From Chromatiales bacterium (ex Bugula neritina AB1) (GTDB taxonomy: Bacteria > Pseudomonadota > Gammaproteobacteria > Granulosicoccales > Granulosicoccaceae): DNA of 64,000 nucleotides. The stretch covers positions 1-64,000 of the forward strand of contig MDLA01000025.1 of assembly GCA_001730015.1 (NCBI GenBank). The letters are read 5' to 3'. Positions 43,544-53,040 of this stretch are shown here, piece after piece (position 1 is the first letter of the stretch; every line of letters begins with the position of its first letter). The position numbers and the translations under genes were made by a program. A model generated the notes under the pieces. That model saw only the letters and a list, made by a program, of their open reading frames with translations, did not search any database and had not been told where the DNA came from.

Positions 43544-44710
43544 CTACCGATTTGATTTCAAAAAATCTAGAGCCGCTTGCACCCCACCGGTTTGATGCGG
43601 CACACCAGCCAGATGTAACCCGACTTCGATCCCGGATAGTGTCCCCAGCAGAGTGACATCGTTGATATCGCCCAGATGCCCTATTCTAAAGACCTTACCC
43701 TGAACTTTCGACAAGCCATTGCCAAGTGACATATCGCACTCATCGAGAATCACCGAACGAAGCTTATCTGCATCGCTGCCTTCCGGAACACGAACAGCTG
43801 TCAACACGGGAGAGTGCTCTGAATCTATAACGCATTGCACCTGCAAGCCCCAGGCCCGCACCGCTTCACGGGTGGCGGCGGCATGCCTTTTATGACGGGT
43901 AAATACGTTCTCAAGACCTTCTTCGTTTAGCATATCAATGGCCTCGGCGAGACCGAACAACAGATTGGTTGACGGCGTATAAGGGAAGTATCCGCGCTGG
44001 TTTGCCTCAATCATTTCCGACCACTGCCAGTAGGATTTAGGCAGTGCTGACTGCGCGTTTGCTTGGAGTGCTTTTTCACTCACAGCATTGAATGACAGAC
44101 CCGGCGGTAGCATCAGCCCTTTCTGTGAGCCGGATATCGCAACATCCACCCCCCAGTCATCGAATCTGAAATCTGCTGAGGCCAGTCCGGAAATGGTGTC
44201 AACCAGAAGCAGCGCCGGGTGTCCGGCTGCATCCATCGCGCGGCGTACGTCGGCAATTCGGGAAGTACAGCCGGTTGACGTCTCGTTGTGCACCACACAC
44301 AGTGCTTTAACCTGGTGGCCGGTATCAGCGCGCAGTGCATCTTCGATACTCTGCGGATCAGCACCACGGCGCCAATCGGTTTCGATGACCTCGGGTTGCA
44401 GTCCGAGCTTCAATGCCAGCTTCTGCCACAAAGACGCAAAATGGCCGGTCTCGACCATCAGGACTTTGTCTCCCTCATTCAGCGTATTGACCAATGCCGC
44501 CTCCCACGCCCCGGTACCGGACGAAGGGTAAATGATCACCGGCTGGCGTGTTTTGAAGACACCCTGAATACCTTCGAGTACTCGATTACCCAGATCGGCA
44601 AAGCCCGGACCGCGGTGATCGATAACCGGCATATCAATCGCGCGAAGGATGCGATCCGGAACGGGGCTTGGACCCGGAATCTGCAGAAAATGGCGTCCCG
44701 CTCTACGCAT
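43544..44710 (-). CDS. class V aminotransferase (serine/alanine-glyoxylate aminotransferase-like)
   Basis: A 388-residue class V PLP enzyme. QIPGPSPVPDRIL near the N-terminus, YPSSGTGAWEAAL, the VDTISGL Asp block and the PLP Lys in SGSQKGLMLPPG are typical of alanine/serine-glyoxylate aminotransferases. It would transaminate glyoxylate or a related oxoacid. The ATG at 44710 is supported by AGGGG upstream; an in-frame ATG at 44782 would overlap the divergent gene. It shares a 71-bp A/T-rich intergenic region with the divergent FAD/Fe-S dehydrogenase gene. The two enzymes together suggest metabolism of a hydroxyacid and its oxoacid. Confidence 0.9.
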   Translation of the reverse strand: MRRAGRHFLQIPGPSPVPDRILRAIDMPVIDHRGPGFADLGNRVLEGIQGVFKTRQPVIIYPSSGTGAWEAALVNTLNEGDKVLMVETGHFASLWQKLALKLGLQPEVIETDWRRGADPQSIEDALRADTGHQVKALCVVHNETSTGCTSRIADVRRAMDAAGHPALLLVDTISGLASADFRFDDWGVDVAISGSQKGLMLPPGLSFNAVSEKALQANAQSALPKSYWQWSEMIEANQRGYFPYTPSTNLLFGLAEAIDMLNEEGLENVFTRHKRHAAATREAVRAWGLQVQCVIDSEHSPVLTAVRVPEGSDADKLRSVILDECDMSLGNGLSKVQGKVFRIGHLGDINDVTLLGTLSGIEVGLHLAGVPHQTGGVQAALDFLKSNR

Positions 44711-44781
44711 GATATAAACTGCCCCTGATAACAAAATATTATTAATGAAATCATTTTTAAGTGATTTAAAAAAGAAATGCA
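44711..44781. promoter_or_regulatory. divergent A/T-rich promoter region
   Basis: A 71-bp gap, strongly A/T-rich, lies between the start of the class V aminotransferase gene (minus) and the FAD/Fe-S dehydrogenase gene (plus). Both promoters must be here; TATTATTAAT and TTTTAAGTGATTTAAAA give imperfect dyads, but no regulator box was identified. Confidence 0.55.
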
Positions 44782-47757
44782 ATGACTATTGACGAGCACG
44801 CTGATTTAACCCGACGACTAGCCAGAGAACTGTCCGGCGACGTCTACAGCGATCGCTTTACGCGTGGTCGCTATGCTACCGATGCGTCCATTTACCAGAT
44901 GATGCCGGCTGGCGTTGTTGTCCCGCGCAACCTCAGCGATGTTCACATAGCACTGCAGATCACACGCGAGTCCGGCATGCCGATAACCCCGCGCGGAGGC
45001 GGAACCTCACAGTGCGGGCAAACCGTTAACACGGGCTTTATCATCGACAACTCCCACTACCTCAATAACCTTGTTGAGCTTGATGTCGCTAACCGCCGCT
45101 GTGTTGTGCAACCCGGTATCGTGCTCGATGATCTCAATCGACTGCTGAAGCCTCACGGCCTGTGGTTTCCTGTTGATGTATCTACCTCATCGCGTGCGAC
45201 CATTGGCGGTATGGCGGCGAATAACTCATGCGGTCAACGCTCTATCCATTACGGCACCATGCGGCATAACGTTGAGGCTATTAGTGCCATTCTGCCATCC
45301 GGCGAGCACATGCGATTCGATGAGATCCATCACTCACTAAGCGATCTCAGCGGTGAAAAGCGGGCATTGGCAAACGATCTACTGGCCCTGGGGGCAGACC
45401 ACGCAGACAACATTCGGCAACGATTCCCCAAAGTACTTCGCCGCGTCGGCGGCTATAACGCTGATGCACTGTTACCTTCACACGCTACCGCTGGTAACAG
45501 CCCGGCTGCGGCAGACGCGCCGACACACAATCTAGCGCATGTGCTGGTCGGCTCCGAAGGTACCCTGGCGTACTCTACAGAAATAGAACTGAAGCTCTGG
45601 CCACTCCCGGTGAATCGAGTTCTGGGGGTCTGCCACTTTCCAAGCTTCTATCAGGCAATGGATGCCGCGCAACATCTGGTTGAACTGGGGCCGCACGCGG
45701 TAGAACTTGTCGACAACACCATGATCGCACTGGCACGCGATATAGATCTATACGCCGACTCTATAAGCGAATTCGTTCGCGGCGATCCCGCCGCAATACT
45801 GCTTGTTGAATTCGCATTTGACTCACAAGATAAAAACCTGGCTCAGCTGGCGGCACTGCACGAACGCATGGCGGATCTGGGATTTAGCTGGGACGGCAAA
45901 GGGAAACAGTGCGGCGGTGTGATTGATGCGGTAGATCCGGCGCTGCAGGCTCGTATCGGTGAAGTCAGAAAAGCCGGGTTGAACATAATGATGTCTATGA
46001 AATCGGAAGGGAAGCCCGTTTCATTTGTAGAGGACTGTGCCGTTGAATTACCCGACCTTGCCGAATTTACCACCGGCTTAACCGAAATCTTTAACAAGCA
46101 CGGCACCCCCGGCACCTGGTATGCACACGCCTCAGTCGGTTGTTTGCATGTCAGGCCGGTGCTGAACATGAAGCTGGAAAAAGACGCAAACACCATGCGC
46201 GAAATCGCCGATGAAGCCTTTGACCTGGTATTAAAATATAAAGGCTCACACTCGGGTGAGCATGGCGATGGTATTTCCCGCTCCGAATTCCACACTAAAA
46301 TGTTCGGCAAGCAGATGGTCAGCTGCTTCGAGTCGATCAAGCAAAGGTTCGATCCAGACAACCTGTTTAATCCCGGTAAGATCGTCAATGCCCCTAAAAT
46401 GAATGATCGCACGCTGTTTCGATACCAGCCCGATTACCGCGTGATCGAATTCAATCAGCAGCTCGACTGGTCCGGCTGGTCGGGTGCAAGCGGCGGTCTG
46501 CAGGGCGCAATCGAAATGTGCAACAACAACGGTGCCTGCCGCAAGATCAAAGGGGGTGTAATGTGTCCGTCGTATCGGGTTAGCCGCAATGAGCAAGACA
46601 CCACCCGCGGGCGTGCCAACACTTTACGCCTCGCCATATCCGGACAGCTGGGCGAGGATGCGATGAGCTCAGATGCTATGCAGGACACCATGAAGCTCTG
46701 CGTTTCCTGCAAGGCGTGCAAACACGAATGCCCTACCAGCGTCGACATGGCAAAAATGAAATTAGAAGTACAAGCGGCGCGCGCGCGCAAACACGGTCAT
46801 TCGCTACAGGATCACCTGATTGCTCACCTGCCCCGCTACGCGCCGATCGCTTCGAAGTTCCGATGGTTTCTAAACCTGCGCAATTCTCAGCCCTGGCTGG
46901 CAAAATTCAGCGAACCTCTAACGGGTTTCGCCGCACACCGTGCACTGCCTGCCTGGGCATCGACCCCGTTCATTGAACCCGAACCCACTGCCAGTACCGA
47001 GCGCGATGTCGTACTGCTGGCTGATACCTTCTCCAGCTGGTTTGAACCCGCAAATCTTCGTGCCGCTCAAAAAGTATTGCAAGCAGCCGGATACCGTGTC
47101 CACAGCGCACAGCTACCGGGGCAGAAAAAGTTATGTTGCGGCAGAACCTATCTCGCCACCGGTATGATCGACAAAGCTCGCGCTGAAGCACAAAGAACAA
47201 TAAACACCCTGCTCCCCTGGGCCCGGCGGGGAGTACCTATTGTAGGCCTTGAACCCAGCTGCCTGCTAACGCTACGCGACGAATATAAATCGCTATTGCC
47301 GGGAGATGCCACAGATACCGTCGCCGCCAGCGCTCTTTTGATCGAAGAGCTTATCATTCGCGATCACGAAGCAGGCCGGCTCGACTGGACCCTCACTGCA
47401 CCAGCGGCCAGCGCTCTATTACACGGCCACTGCCACCAAAAGGCGATGGGTGTTTTTTCAACAGTACAGAAAACACTGGCCCTGATCCCCAACCTCTCCG
47501 TAAGCATTATTGAATCGAGTTGCTGCGGTATGGCCGGTGCATTCGGGTATTCCAGTGAGACTGCAGATGTTTCTGTCAAAATGGCAGAACTCGATCTGCT
47601 GCCCGCGGTTCGCAAGGCTGAGCAGCAAACGCTTATTGTTGCCGATGGTACCTCATGTCGACATCAGATCAACGAAGAGACAAAGCGCCAGGCGCTGCAT
47701 GTTGCTCAGGTACTGGCCATGGCCCTGAACCAGGCAGAAGCTGCTACTAATCAATAA
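44782..47757 (+). CDS. FAD-linked oxidase fused to Fe-S/CCG domains (D-2-hydroxyacid dehydrogenase type)
   Basis: A 991-residue fusion. FAD-binding type 4 domain (about 40-260, with PRGGGTSQCGQ and SSRATIGGMAANNSCG), FAD-oxidase C-terminal domain (about 270-540, SHSGEHGDGISRSE), a ferredoxin-like domain (CKACKHECP near 640; an earlier Cys pair near 580) and C-terminal CCG domains (KLCCGRTYL near 785; SSCCGMAGAFG near 915). This is the YdiJ/D-lactate-dehydrogenase-like layout, which oxidises a D-2-hydroxyacid and passes electrons to the quinone pool. Glycolate, D-lactate or sulfolactate are possible. A TSUP permease gene follows 54 bases downstream, and the aminotransferase gene is divergent. 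Confidence 0.9.
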   Translation: MTIDEHADLTRRLARELSGDVYSDRFTRGRYATDASIYQMMPAGVVVPRNLSDVHIALQITRESGMPITPRGGGTSQCGQTVNTGFIIDNSHYLNNLVELDVANRRCVVQPGIVLDDLNRLLKPHGLWFPVDVSTSSRATIGGMAANNSCGQRSIHYGTMRHNVEAISAILPSGEHMRFDEIHHSLSDLSGEKRALANDLLALGADHADNIRQRFPKVLRRVGGYNADALLPSHATAGNSPAAADAPTHNLAHVLVGSEGTLAYSTEIELKLWPLPVNRVLGVCHFPSFYQAMDAAQHLVELGPHAVELVDNTMIALARDIDLYADSISEFVRGDPAAILLVEFAFDSQDKNLAQLAALHERMADLGFSWDGKGKQCGGVIDAVDPALQARIGEVRKAGLNIMMSMKSEGKPVSFVEDCAVELPDLAEFTTGLTEIFNKHGTPGTWYAHASVGCLHVRPVLNMKLEKDANTMREIADEAFDLVLKYKGSHSGEHGDGISRSEFHTKMFGKQMVSCFESIKQRFDPDNLFNPGKIVNAPKMNDRTLFRYQPDYRVIEFNQQLDWSGWSGASGGLQGAIEMCNNNGACRKIKGGVMCPSYRVSRNEQDTTRGRANTLRLAISGQLGEDAMSSDAMQDTMKLCVSCKACKHECPTSVDMAKMKLEVQAARARKHGHSLQDHLIAHLPRYAPIASKFRWFLNLRNSQPWLAKFSEPLTGFAAHRALPAWASTPFIEPEPTASTERDVVLLADTFSSWFEPANLRAAQKVLQAAGYRVHSAQLPGQKKLCCGRTYLATGMIDKARAEAQRTINTLLPWARRGVPIVGLEPSCLLTLRDEYKSLLPGDATDTVAASALLIEELIIRDHEAGRLDWTLTAPAASALLHGHCHQKAMGVFSTVQKTLALIPNLSVSIIESSCCGMAGAFGYSSETADVSVKMAELDLLPAVRKAEQQTLIVADGTSCRHQINEETKRQALHVAQVLAMALNQAEAATNQ

Positions 47758-47811
47758 CCAACCTCAAATTGCCAGCAGATCTGGCAACAACAACCTGGCC
47801 ACAACCTCACT

Positions 47812-48579
47812 ATGCCCTCTATTGCTTCACTGATAAACGATCCGTCACTATTCGCCCTTCTGGCGCTAGCGGCGTTCCTGGTGGGGCTGTCAAAAGGCGG
47901 GCTTCCGGCAGTCGCCATGCTCAGCGTGCCGATTTTATCTTTAACTATGTCGCCACTGCTAGCAGCAAACTTGCTGCTGCCCATTTATATTCTTTCGGAC
48001 ACTATAAGTGTGTGGCTCTATCGACGAGAGTACAGTGCTAAGAATATCAAACTCCTGATACCGGCCGGAATACTGGGCGTATTAATTGGCTGGGCGACGG
48101 CATCTTTCGTAACAGATAGAATAGTTGCACTGTTGATCGGGGTAATGGGGGCAAGTTTTTGTCTGTACGTCTGGTTTTTTAAAAAACCAGAGTCCAAGGC
48201 CAGGCCGACAAGTACTTACAAAGGCCTTTTCTGGGGTACGTTATCCGGTTTCACCAGCTTCGTCTCTCATGCCGGAGCGCCGCCATTCCAGATTTACATT
48301 CTGCCGCAGAAGCTGCCGAAAATGGTATTCGCAGGAACTACAACCATAGTTTTCGCTGCTGTCAATCTGGCAAAAGTAATTCCCTACTCCACACTATACC
48401 CCTATACAACAACCACGCTTCAGGTATCTGCGGTGCTATTACCGATAGCGGTGATCGGTACTGTAATAGGCAAACATCTGGTACAGCGGTTGTCCGACAA
48501 ATGGTTTTTCCGTGCGGTACAGATTGCTCTATTCATGATATCGCTGAAATTGATTGCCGATGGATTCAGCCATGACTGA
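47812..48579 (+). CDS. TSUP-family (TauE/SafE-like) permease
   Basis: A 255-residue membrane protein of the TSUP/DUF81 family with about eight hydrophobic segments. LVGLSKGGLPAVAM in the first repeat and FTSFVSHAGAPPFQIYI in the second are the two conserved motifs. These proteins carry sulfite, sulfonates or small organic anions. It lies 54 bases after the FAD/Fe-S dehydrogenase gene on the same strand, so it probably moves a substrate or product of that pathway. The gene ends 55 bases before repeat copy B. Confidence 0.9.
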   Translation: MPSIASLINDPSLFALLALAAFLVGLSKGGLPAVAMLSVPILSLTMSPLLAANLLLPIYILSDTISVWLYRREYSAKNIKLLIPAGILGVLIGWATASFVTDRIVALLIGVMGASFCLYVWFFKKPESKARPTSTYKGLFWGTLSGFTSFVSHAGAPPFQIYILPQKLPKMVFAGTTTIVFAAVNLAKVIPYSTLYPYTTTTLQVSAVLLPIAVIGTVIGKHLVQRLSDKWFFRAVQIALFMISLKLIADGFSHD

Positions 48580-48633
48580 CCGTTGCAGAGTTTCCGGCCC
48601 GGGATGATAAACAGAAAATAGAAAACCAGAGGC

Positions 48634-48830
48634 TAACCCTGGTGTTGCAAAAAATTTCGAGTCCAGAAGCTTATAGAGCTGTTGTATAAAAGGCGCCGCA
48701 CGGAGTTTTTACTGGATTGAGCCTGGTCACTCTAAGTGAGATTTCGGAAAAACGAGTACAGCGCCTTAGATGCTGCTATAGAAGCAGCGCAGCAGTTCTG
48801 GGCCGAAATTTTATAGAATACCTGGGCTTA
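48634..48830 (-). repeat. palindromic dispersed repeat, copy B
   Basis: This about 197-bp unit is the second copy of the element at 6789-6980, in opposite orientation. Its minus-strand sequence has the same core (GCGCTGTACTC, CACTTAGAGTGACC, CAGTAAAAACTCCG) with substitutions and a few short indels. Its ends are TAACCCTGG and CCTGGGCTTA, a more degenerate inverted repeat than in copy A, flanked by TA on both sides. It sits between two convergent genes. No protein-coding frame runs through it. Confidence 0.85.
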
Positions 48831-48919
48831 AGATAAAGGGAGAATTAAAATTAATGAAGCAGATCAGTACACCGGTTTCTGATCTGCTCCGTCATTTCAG
48901 TAAACTTCAATATTTGGCT

Positions 48920-50158
48920 CTAGAAGCCGGTAATACCCTGATTCCCACCAACTAGCGAGAGATCCGTATCACGGTCGATTTCAGTGAGTACGCCAGTGTC
49001 CGCGTTAATACTCAAGCTTAAAACTGAACCTGCAGCTGAAACCAGCTGATAGACCACGTTACCAATAACAAACTGATCAGTAAGGCCGTCTTCCGTAAAG
49101 TCCCCGTCTTCAGCAAAGGCAGTGGATGCACTCAGCACCGCTTCGCCCGATTCATTTAGATTATAGGAAGTAATACTGTTATCGTTGGTTTTTGCAATAA
49201 ACGCCATGGTACCGTCAGCATTTGTAACAGCCCAGCACGCGGTGATCGGGCCAACTGAATCGTCGCCATCGTCATCTGCACGGATATCATCACTCACAAT
49301 TGAGAGCTGGCCCCCACTAACAGAAAATGTGGTGACTGACGAGGTTTGTGGATCCGGCTCTGTTCCATTAACAGCGAAAACCCTGGCATCTGCAACAATC
49401 GCAAACTGGGCACCATTATGCTCAAAGGTATCCAGACCGAAAGGATTCGCTACATTTCGCCCCTCAGGAGGCGCTGGATAACTGAACAGGCTGGTTTCTG
49501 TCAAAGCTGTATTAGCGACGCTATAAACCTGTAGCTGCAGTGTGTCAACCAGAGTTGCAATTAGCGTGTTCTTGTCTTTAGTCAGAGAAATAGCAGTGGG
49601 GCGACCTGCCAGCGTTACTTCTCCACCAGCACTGGTGAGCGCACCGGTTTCACTAACGGTGAATGATGTAATGGTACCAACACCGGCATTGGAATTAGCC
49701 ACAAAAATTGCGTTATCAATTGTGGCAATACTCACTGGAGCGCTACCGCCACTAGCCACGGTAGAGACATGCGACAGGCTGAAATCGGAGTTTACTATAA
49801 AGGACGATACCTCATCAGAACCTGCATTAACCGCAAAGACAAACCGGTTGTCTGTTGACATGACCAAAGCATAATTTGACGCGAGCGGATCAATGGCGTT
49901 ACCACCCGGGCCACTTGCCACATTAGTCGGTCCACTACCCTGCCCTTCAGTTGCGGCAGAGCCTATCAGAGTGAGGGTGCCATCGGCCGCTCGGGCGTAG
50001 GCAACAACTGTGTTGGTATCTGCGGCGTTTGTCATCGCGTAGACAGCACCAACAGCATTGCTTCCACTGGTAACACTACCACCACTGCTGCCACCACACC
50101 CTGCCACTGTAGCGCATGCAAGCACACATAAGGCATTTCTTGCAACCCTGATATTCAT
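48920..50158 (-). CDS. lactonase-like beta-propeller lipoprotein
   Basis: A 412-residue lipoprotein: the signal sequence ends in the lipobox VAGC (Cys21), followed by a Gly/Ser-rich spacer. The rest is a seven-bladed propeller of the lactonase/YncE sort, with repeated blocks ending in VYAM, VFAVNAG, IFVANSNAG, LIATL and AFIAKTNDN. It lacks recognisable catalytic residues of 6-phosphogluconolactonase, so it may be a binding or scaffold protein at the outer membrane. It is a single minus-strand gene. Acidic DDDGDDS near residue 295 could bind calcium. Confidence 0.85.
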   Translation of the reverse strand: MNIRVARNALCVLACATVAGCGGSSGGSVTSGSNAVGAVYAMTNAADTNTVVAYARAADGTLTLIGSAATEGQGSGPTNVASGPGGNAIDPLASNYALVMSTDNRFVFAVNAGSDEVSSFIVNSDFSLSHVSTVASGGSAPVSIATIDNAIFVANSNAGVGTITSFTVSETGALTSAGGEVTLAGRPTAISLTKDKNTLIATLVDTLQLQVYSVANTALTETSLFSYPAPPEGRNVANPFGLDTFEHNGAQFAIVADARVFAVNGTEPDPQTSSVTTFSVSGGQLSIVSDDIRADDDGDDSVGPITACWAVTNADGTMAFIAKTNDNSITSYNLNESGEAVLSASTAFAEDGDFTEDGLTDQFVIGNVVYQLVSAAGSVLSLSINADTGVLTEIDRDTDLSLVGGNQGITGF

Positions 50159-50552
50159 TCTTTATTAATCCCGGTAACTTAAATTTGAATATTATATTTT
50201 CATGCTGTACAGAAAAAATGCACCGCTTATTGCCTGCACAAACCCTGTTGATACATGTGTTAACGAGCATATCGCACTGCGATTTATATCAACAACCAAA
50301 ATCTATCTTCTCGTTACCACTCTTTCTGATATTTCACACAAGCACCACAATTACAAAAGGAGGAAAAACCACTGCAGCCAAAAACTGATGTTGCCGGATA
50401 AAAGCCACGGCCAGCACCTGGAAAATTGGATAAGTAAACTGATGATTAGCTCAACCGCGGATAGAAATCGCTGACAACAACAGCTACTTAAAATCTATTT
50501 TTGCCGAAACGTATATGGATACTCAATGGAACTTAATTTTCAACGGGTACTT
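50159..50552. other. intergenic region, no convincing gene
   Basis: About 390 bases upstream of the lipoprotein gene and downstream of the GFA-domain gene on the minus strand. A Shine-Dalgarno-like AAAGGAGG occurs on the plus strand near 50357, but no start codon lies at a usable distance; the nearest ATG (50388) opens only 28 codons. The lipoprotein promoter should lie here. Confidence 0.4.
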
Positions 50553-50954
50553 TTACGCATCATGATCATGAATCGCCAGGTTCGATTCATCGAGCACAAT
50601 CCATTCGGCTCTCGACGCAAAATGCTCATGGCATTCCGGCTTTATTGGCAAAGCATCATCTAATGACCCCGCCGGTATCACTGCGAAATCACCTGCCCGG
50701 GTTAACCGCGGCTGCGCGCACCCGCATTGCGAGCAAAAAGAGGTGGCGAAACTTGAAGCAGAAGGCAGATCCCAGCGCTTGAGCAATGCTTCGCCTTTTG
50801 TCCATCGCAAGTGCTCCGGCCGGGTAACTAAAACTGACGCTCTTCCAGATCCACTGGCTTTACGGCATCGGCCGCAATAGCAATGATTGAAGTAAATCGG
50901 TGTTTTAACCTCAAACTCGATCTCTCCACAAAGACAGCTGCCATGCAGGTTCAT
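50553..50954 (-). CDS. GFA-family zinc protein (CENP-V/GFA domain)
   Basis: A 133-residue GFA-domain protein, with the expected Cys ligands in CLCGEIEF, CYCGRCRKASGSG and FCSQCGCAQP. The family includes glutathione-dependent formaldehyde-activating enzyme, but most members are unassigned. The ATG at 50954 places the first CxCG at the usual position. It starts about 40 bases after the class II aldolase gene on the same strand, so it could be the last gene of that unit. A role in aldehyde handling near an aldolase is attractive but unproven. Confidence 0.85.
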   Translation of the reverse strand: MNLHGSCLCGEIEFEVKTPIYFNHCYCGRCRKASGSGRASVLVTRPEHLRWTKGEALLKRWDLPSASSFATSFCSQCGCAQPRLTRAGDFAVIPAGSLDDALPIKPECHEHFASRAEWIVLDESNLAIHDHDA

Positions 50955-50993
50955 TATACGCTTTCTGTATTTTCCCGCTGGAATCCTGCCCAT

Positions 50994-51671
50994 CTATTGA
51001 TCTGGATCGTGATTCCAGATTCCATACCCGCTTTTCATTTTATCCACAACTTCATAGATATGCTCATCATCAAGTATTACCGGTTCTCGTCCGGATTGAA
51101 TTGTCAGATAATACTGGTGGGCCAGTGTCTCAAGCTCTCTGGCACTCCACATTGCCTCCTTCAGGGTTTTGCCAGTAACCAGCATTCCATGGGTTCCAAG
51201 CAGGCAGGCACTGCGCCCTTCCATGGCAGTCAGAATATTCTTTGATAGTTGCTCAGAACCGAAAATCGCATAGTCAGCACAGCGCACCGACGGCCCGCCG
51301 AATACGGCTACCATATAATGGCAAGCCGGAATCTCTATACGCAACATCGATAGAGTAGTTGCATATATAGAGTGTGTGTGCACCATGGCACCGATATCAT
51401 CACGCTGCAGATAGGTATCCAGATGAAAACGCCACTCGGTGGAAGGTTTGCGCCTACCGTTATAATTACCGTATTCGCCATCGAGAGACATGGAAACGAT
51501 ATCTTCCGGCTCTGTCTCATTGTAAGGAAGGCTGGTTGGAGTGATCAAAATATCATTTTCACTGCGCACACTGATATTGCCAGATGTACCCTGATTGAGC
51601 CCGGATGCATTCATTTGCAGGCACGATGATATAATATCTTTACGTGTTTGCAGATCCTGATTTGTATTCAT
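50994..51671 (-). CDS. class II aldolase (L-fuculose/L-rhamnulose-phosphate aldolase-like)
   Basis: A 225-residue class II aldolase/adducin family enzyme. The zinc ligands are visible: Glu79 in STEWRFH, His98 and His100 in VHTHSI, and His161 in GTHGML; GNIS (31-34) is the phosphate-binding loop. Such enzymes split L-fuculose 1-phosphate or related ketose phosphates into dihydroxyacetone phosphate and lactaldehyde, or epimerise ribulose 5-phosphate. It follows the deoxy-sugar transporter on the same strand but is separated from it by a terminator with a 32-nt A/T homopolymer, so its own promoter would have to lie between that tract and the ATG. Confidence 0.88.
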   Translation of the reverse strand: MNTNQDLQTRKDIISSCLQMNASGLNQGTSGNISVRSENDILITPTSLPYNETEPEDIVSMSLDGEYGNYNGRRKPSTEWRFHLDTYLQRDDIGAMVHTHSIYATTLSMLRIEIPACHYMVAVFGGPSVRCADYAIFGSEQLSKNILTAMEGRSACLLGTHGMLVTGKTLKEAMWSARELETLAHQYYLTIQSGREPVILDDEHIYEVVDKMKSGYGIWNHDPDQ

Positions 51672-51690
51672 TTAGATTAACTTTTTCAAT

Positions 51691-51747
<57 letters not shown>

Positions 51748-51797
51748 CTTCGTTAAAGCTTTGCTACAGATGCCTACCTGAATCAACCAGTGTGAGA

Positions 51798-52919
51798 TCA
51801 GAAATCAAAATCGCCGATGTTGTCTTTATTAAACACGTACGGCGCACCAAGTAACACCTCACTGCCATTGACCACTGTAAGCGAACCCAGTCTGCCGGCA
51901 CTGACTTCGGTATCTCCCGGGCCGAATTTTCCATCGACAACCGCGCGCATAACGTGAACTGCTGCGTAGCCCAGATCAACCGGGTTCCACAGCACCACAG
52001 ACTTTACGCAATCTGACTCAACATAGGGCTTCATCGCATTCGGTGTCGCCAGTCCGACCACCGAAACGCTGCCACACAAACCAGCTTGCGTCACCGCCTC
52101 TGCAGAGGCTGGCGTTGCCACACTAGTCATACCAAGCAGCCCCTGCAGATCGTCACCATACTTGTTGATCAGCGTATTGGCCTGATTGAAGGACAGAATA
52201 TTGTCTTCCTGTGCTTCGACCGTTTCAAGCCACTTGGCATTGGGATAACAAGCTTCCTGATACGCCTGCATCTCGGCAATCCAGCGTGCCTGATTCGGTG
52301 TGGTAAAGGTACTTGTCACTATCGCAAAACTGCCGTCTTCGCCAATCTCGGCAACAATTGAATCAATCATTGATTTGGCAATACCATTAAATTCGGCTTG
52401 GTTAACAAACCACTCTCGCGCATCAGGCTCTGAATTGGCATCGTAACCGACAACGTGAATCCCTTTTTTCAATGCCGTGCGAAGCACCGGGGCAATAGCA
52501 ACTGGATCATTGGCGGCAAACAACAAGCCGTCGACCCCCTGGGTAATAAAGTTATCAAGGAAGGTAATCTGGTCATCTATATTCGCTTCAGTAGGACCGT
52601 CAGTTTTTACCTTAACGTTACCAAGCTCTTCCGCTGCCTGGCGCATGCCTTCGGTGGTTGCCGCAAAATAACCAATGCCGATCAGCTTGGGTACATCGAC
52701 CAGTGTTATTTCTTCTCCGGCTTTATCGGCGGCATTTATCGCCGCACCACCATCGTAAGGCAATGCAGCGGGTGCTGCACCACCGCCTCCATCACCGCAA
52801 GCCAGTGGTGATACCGGTAATTCATCAGCGCCGTCCCAACGGTCAGCGGCCTGTGCTGTTTGCGATATGCCCAATATCAGGCTCGACACCGCAAGAGTTA
52901 ACGTTAGCTTTTTAAACAT
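51798..52919 (-). CDS. sugar ABC transporter binding protein (RhaS-like, CUT2)
   Basis: A 373-residue periplasmic binding protein. The signal peptide spans residues 1-23 (AQA). The mature protein has the type I ribose-binding fold, with VDGLLFAANDPVAIAP, VVGYDANSEPDAREWFVNQ and a SVVLWNPVDLGYAA block typical of rhamnose-binding RhaS proteins. An odd Gly/Ala/Pro-rich stretch (about residues 42-58) sits before the domain. The ATG at 52919 has a GGAGGG site upstream; the longer frame to 53057 is rejected. Ligand is probably L-rhamnose or a related deoxy-sugar. Its gene ends at the terminator at 51747. Confidence 0.9.
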   Translation of the reverse strand: MFKKLTLTLAVSSLILGISQTAQAADRWDGADELPVSPLACGDGGGGAAPAALPYDGGAAINAADKAGEEITLVDVPKLIGIGYFAATTEGMRQAAEELGNVKVKTDGPTEANIDDQITFLDNFITQGVDGLLFAANDPVAIAPVLRTALKKGIHVVGYDANSEPDAREWFVNQAEFNGIAKSMIDSIVAEIGEDGSFAIVTSTFTTPNQARWIAEMQAYQEACYPNAKWLETVEAQEDNILSFNQANTLINKYGDDLQGLLGMTSVATPASAEAVTQAGLCGSVSVVGLATPNAMKPYVESDCVKSVVLWNPVDLGYAAVHVMRAVVDGKFGPGDTEVSAGRLGSLTVVNGSEVLLGAPYVFNKDNIGDFDF

Positions 52920-53040
52920 GAAAATCCCTCCGAATTTAAAGATACTGTGCGCCTCTCCTGCTGAACAATTCATCAGCCACCTGCCCCGCCTGTCTACTCG
53001 CACATTGCAGACAAACGCCTCGACCCTTACGAGCCAATAA

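Noticed and set aside
50357..50474. AAAGGAGG with a following 28-codon ATG frame
   Set aside because: The distance from the ribosome-binding sequence to the ATG is about 25 bases and the peptide has no visible features.
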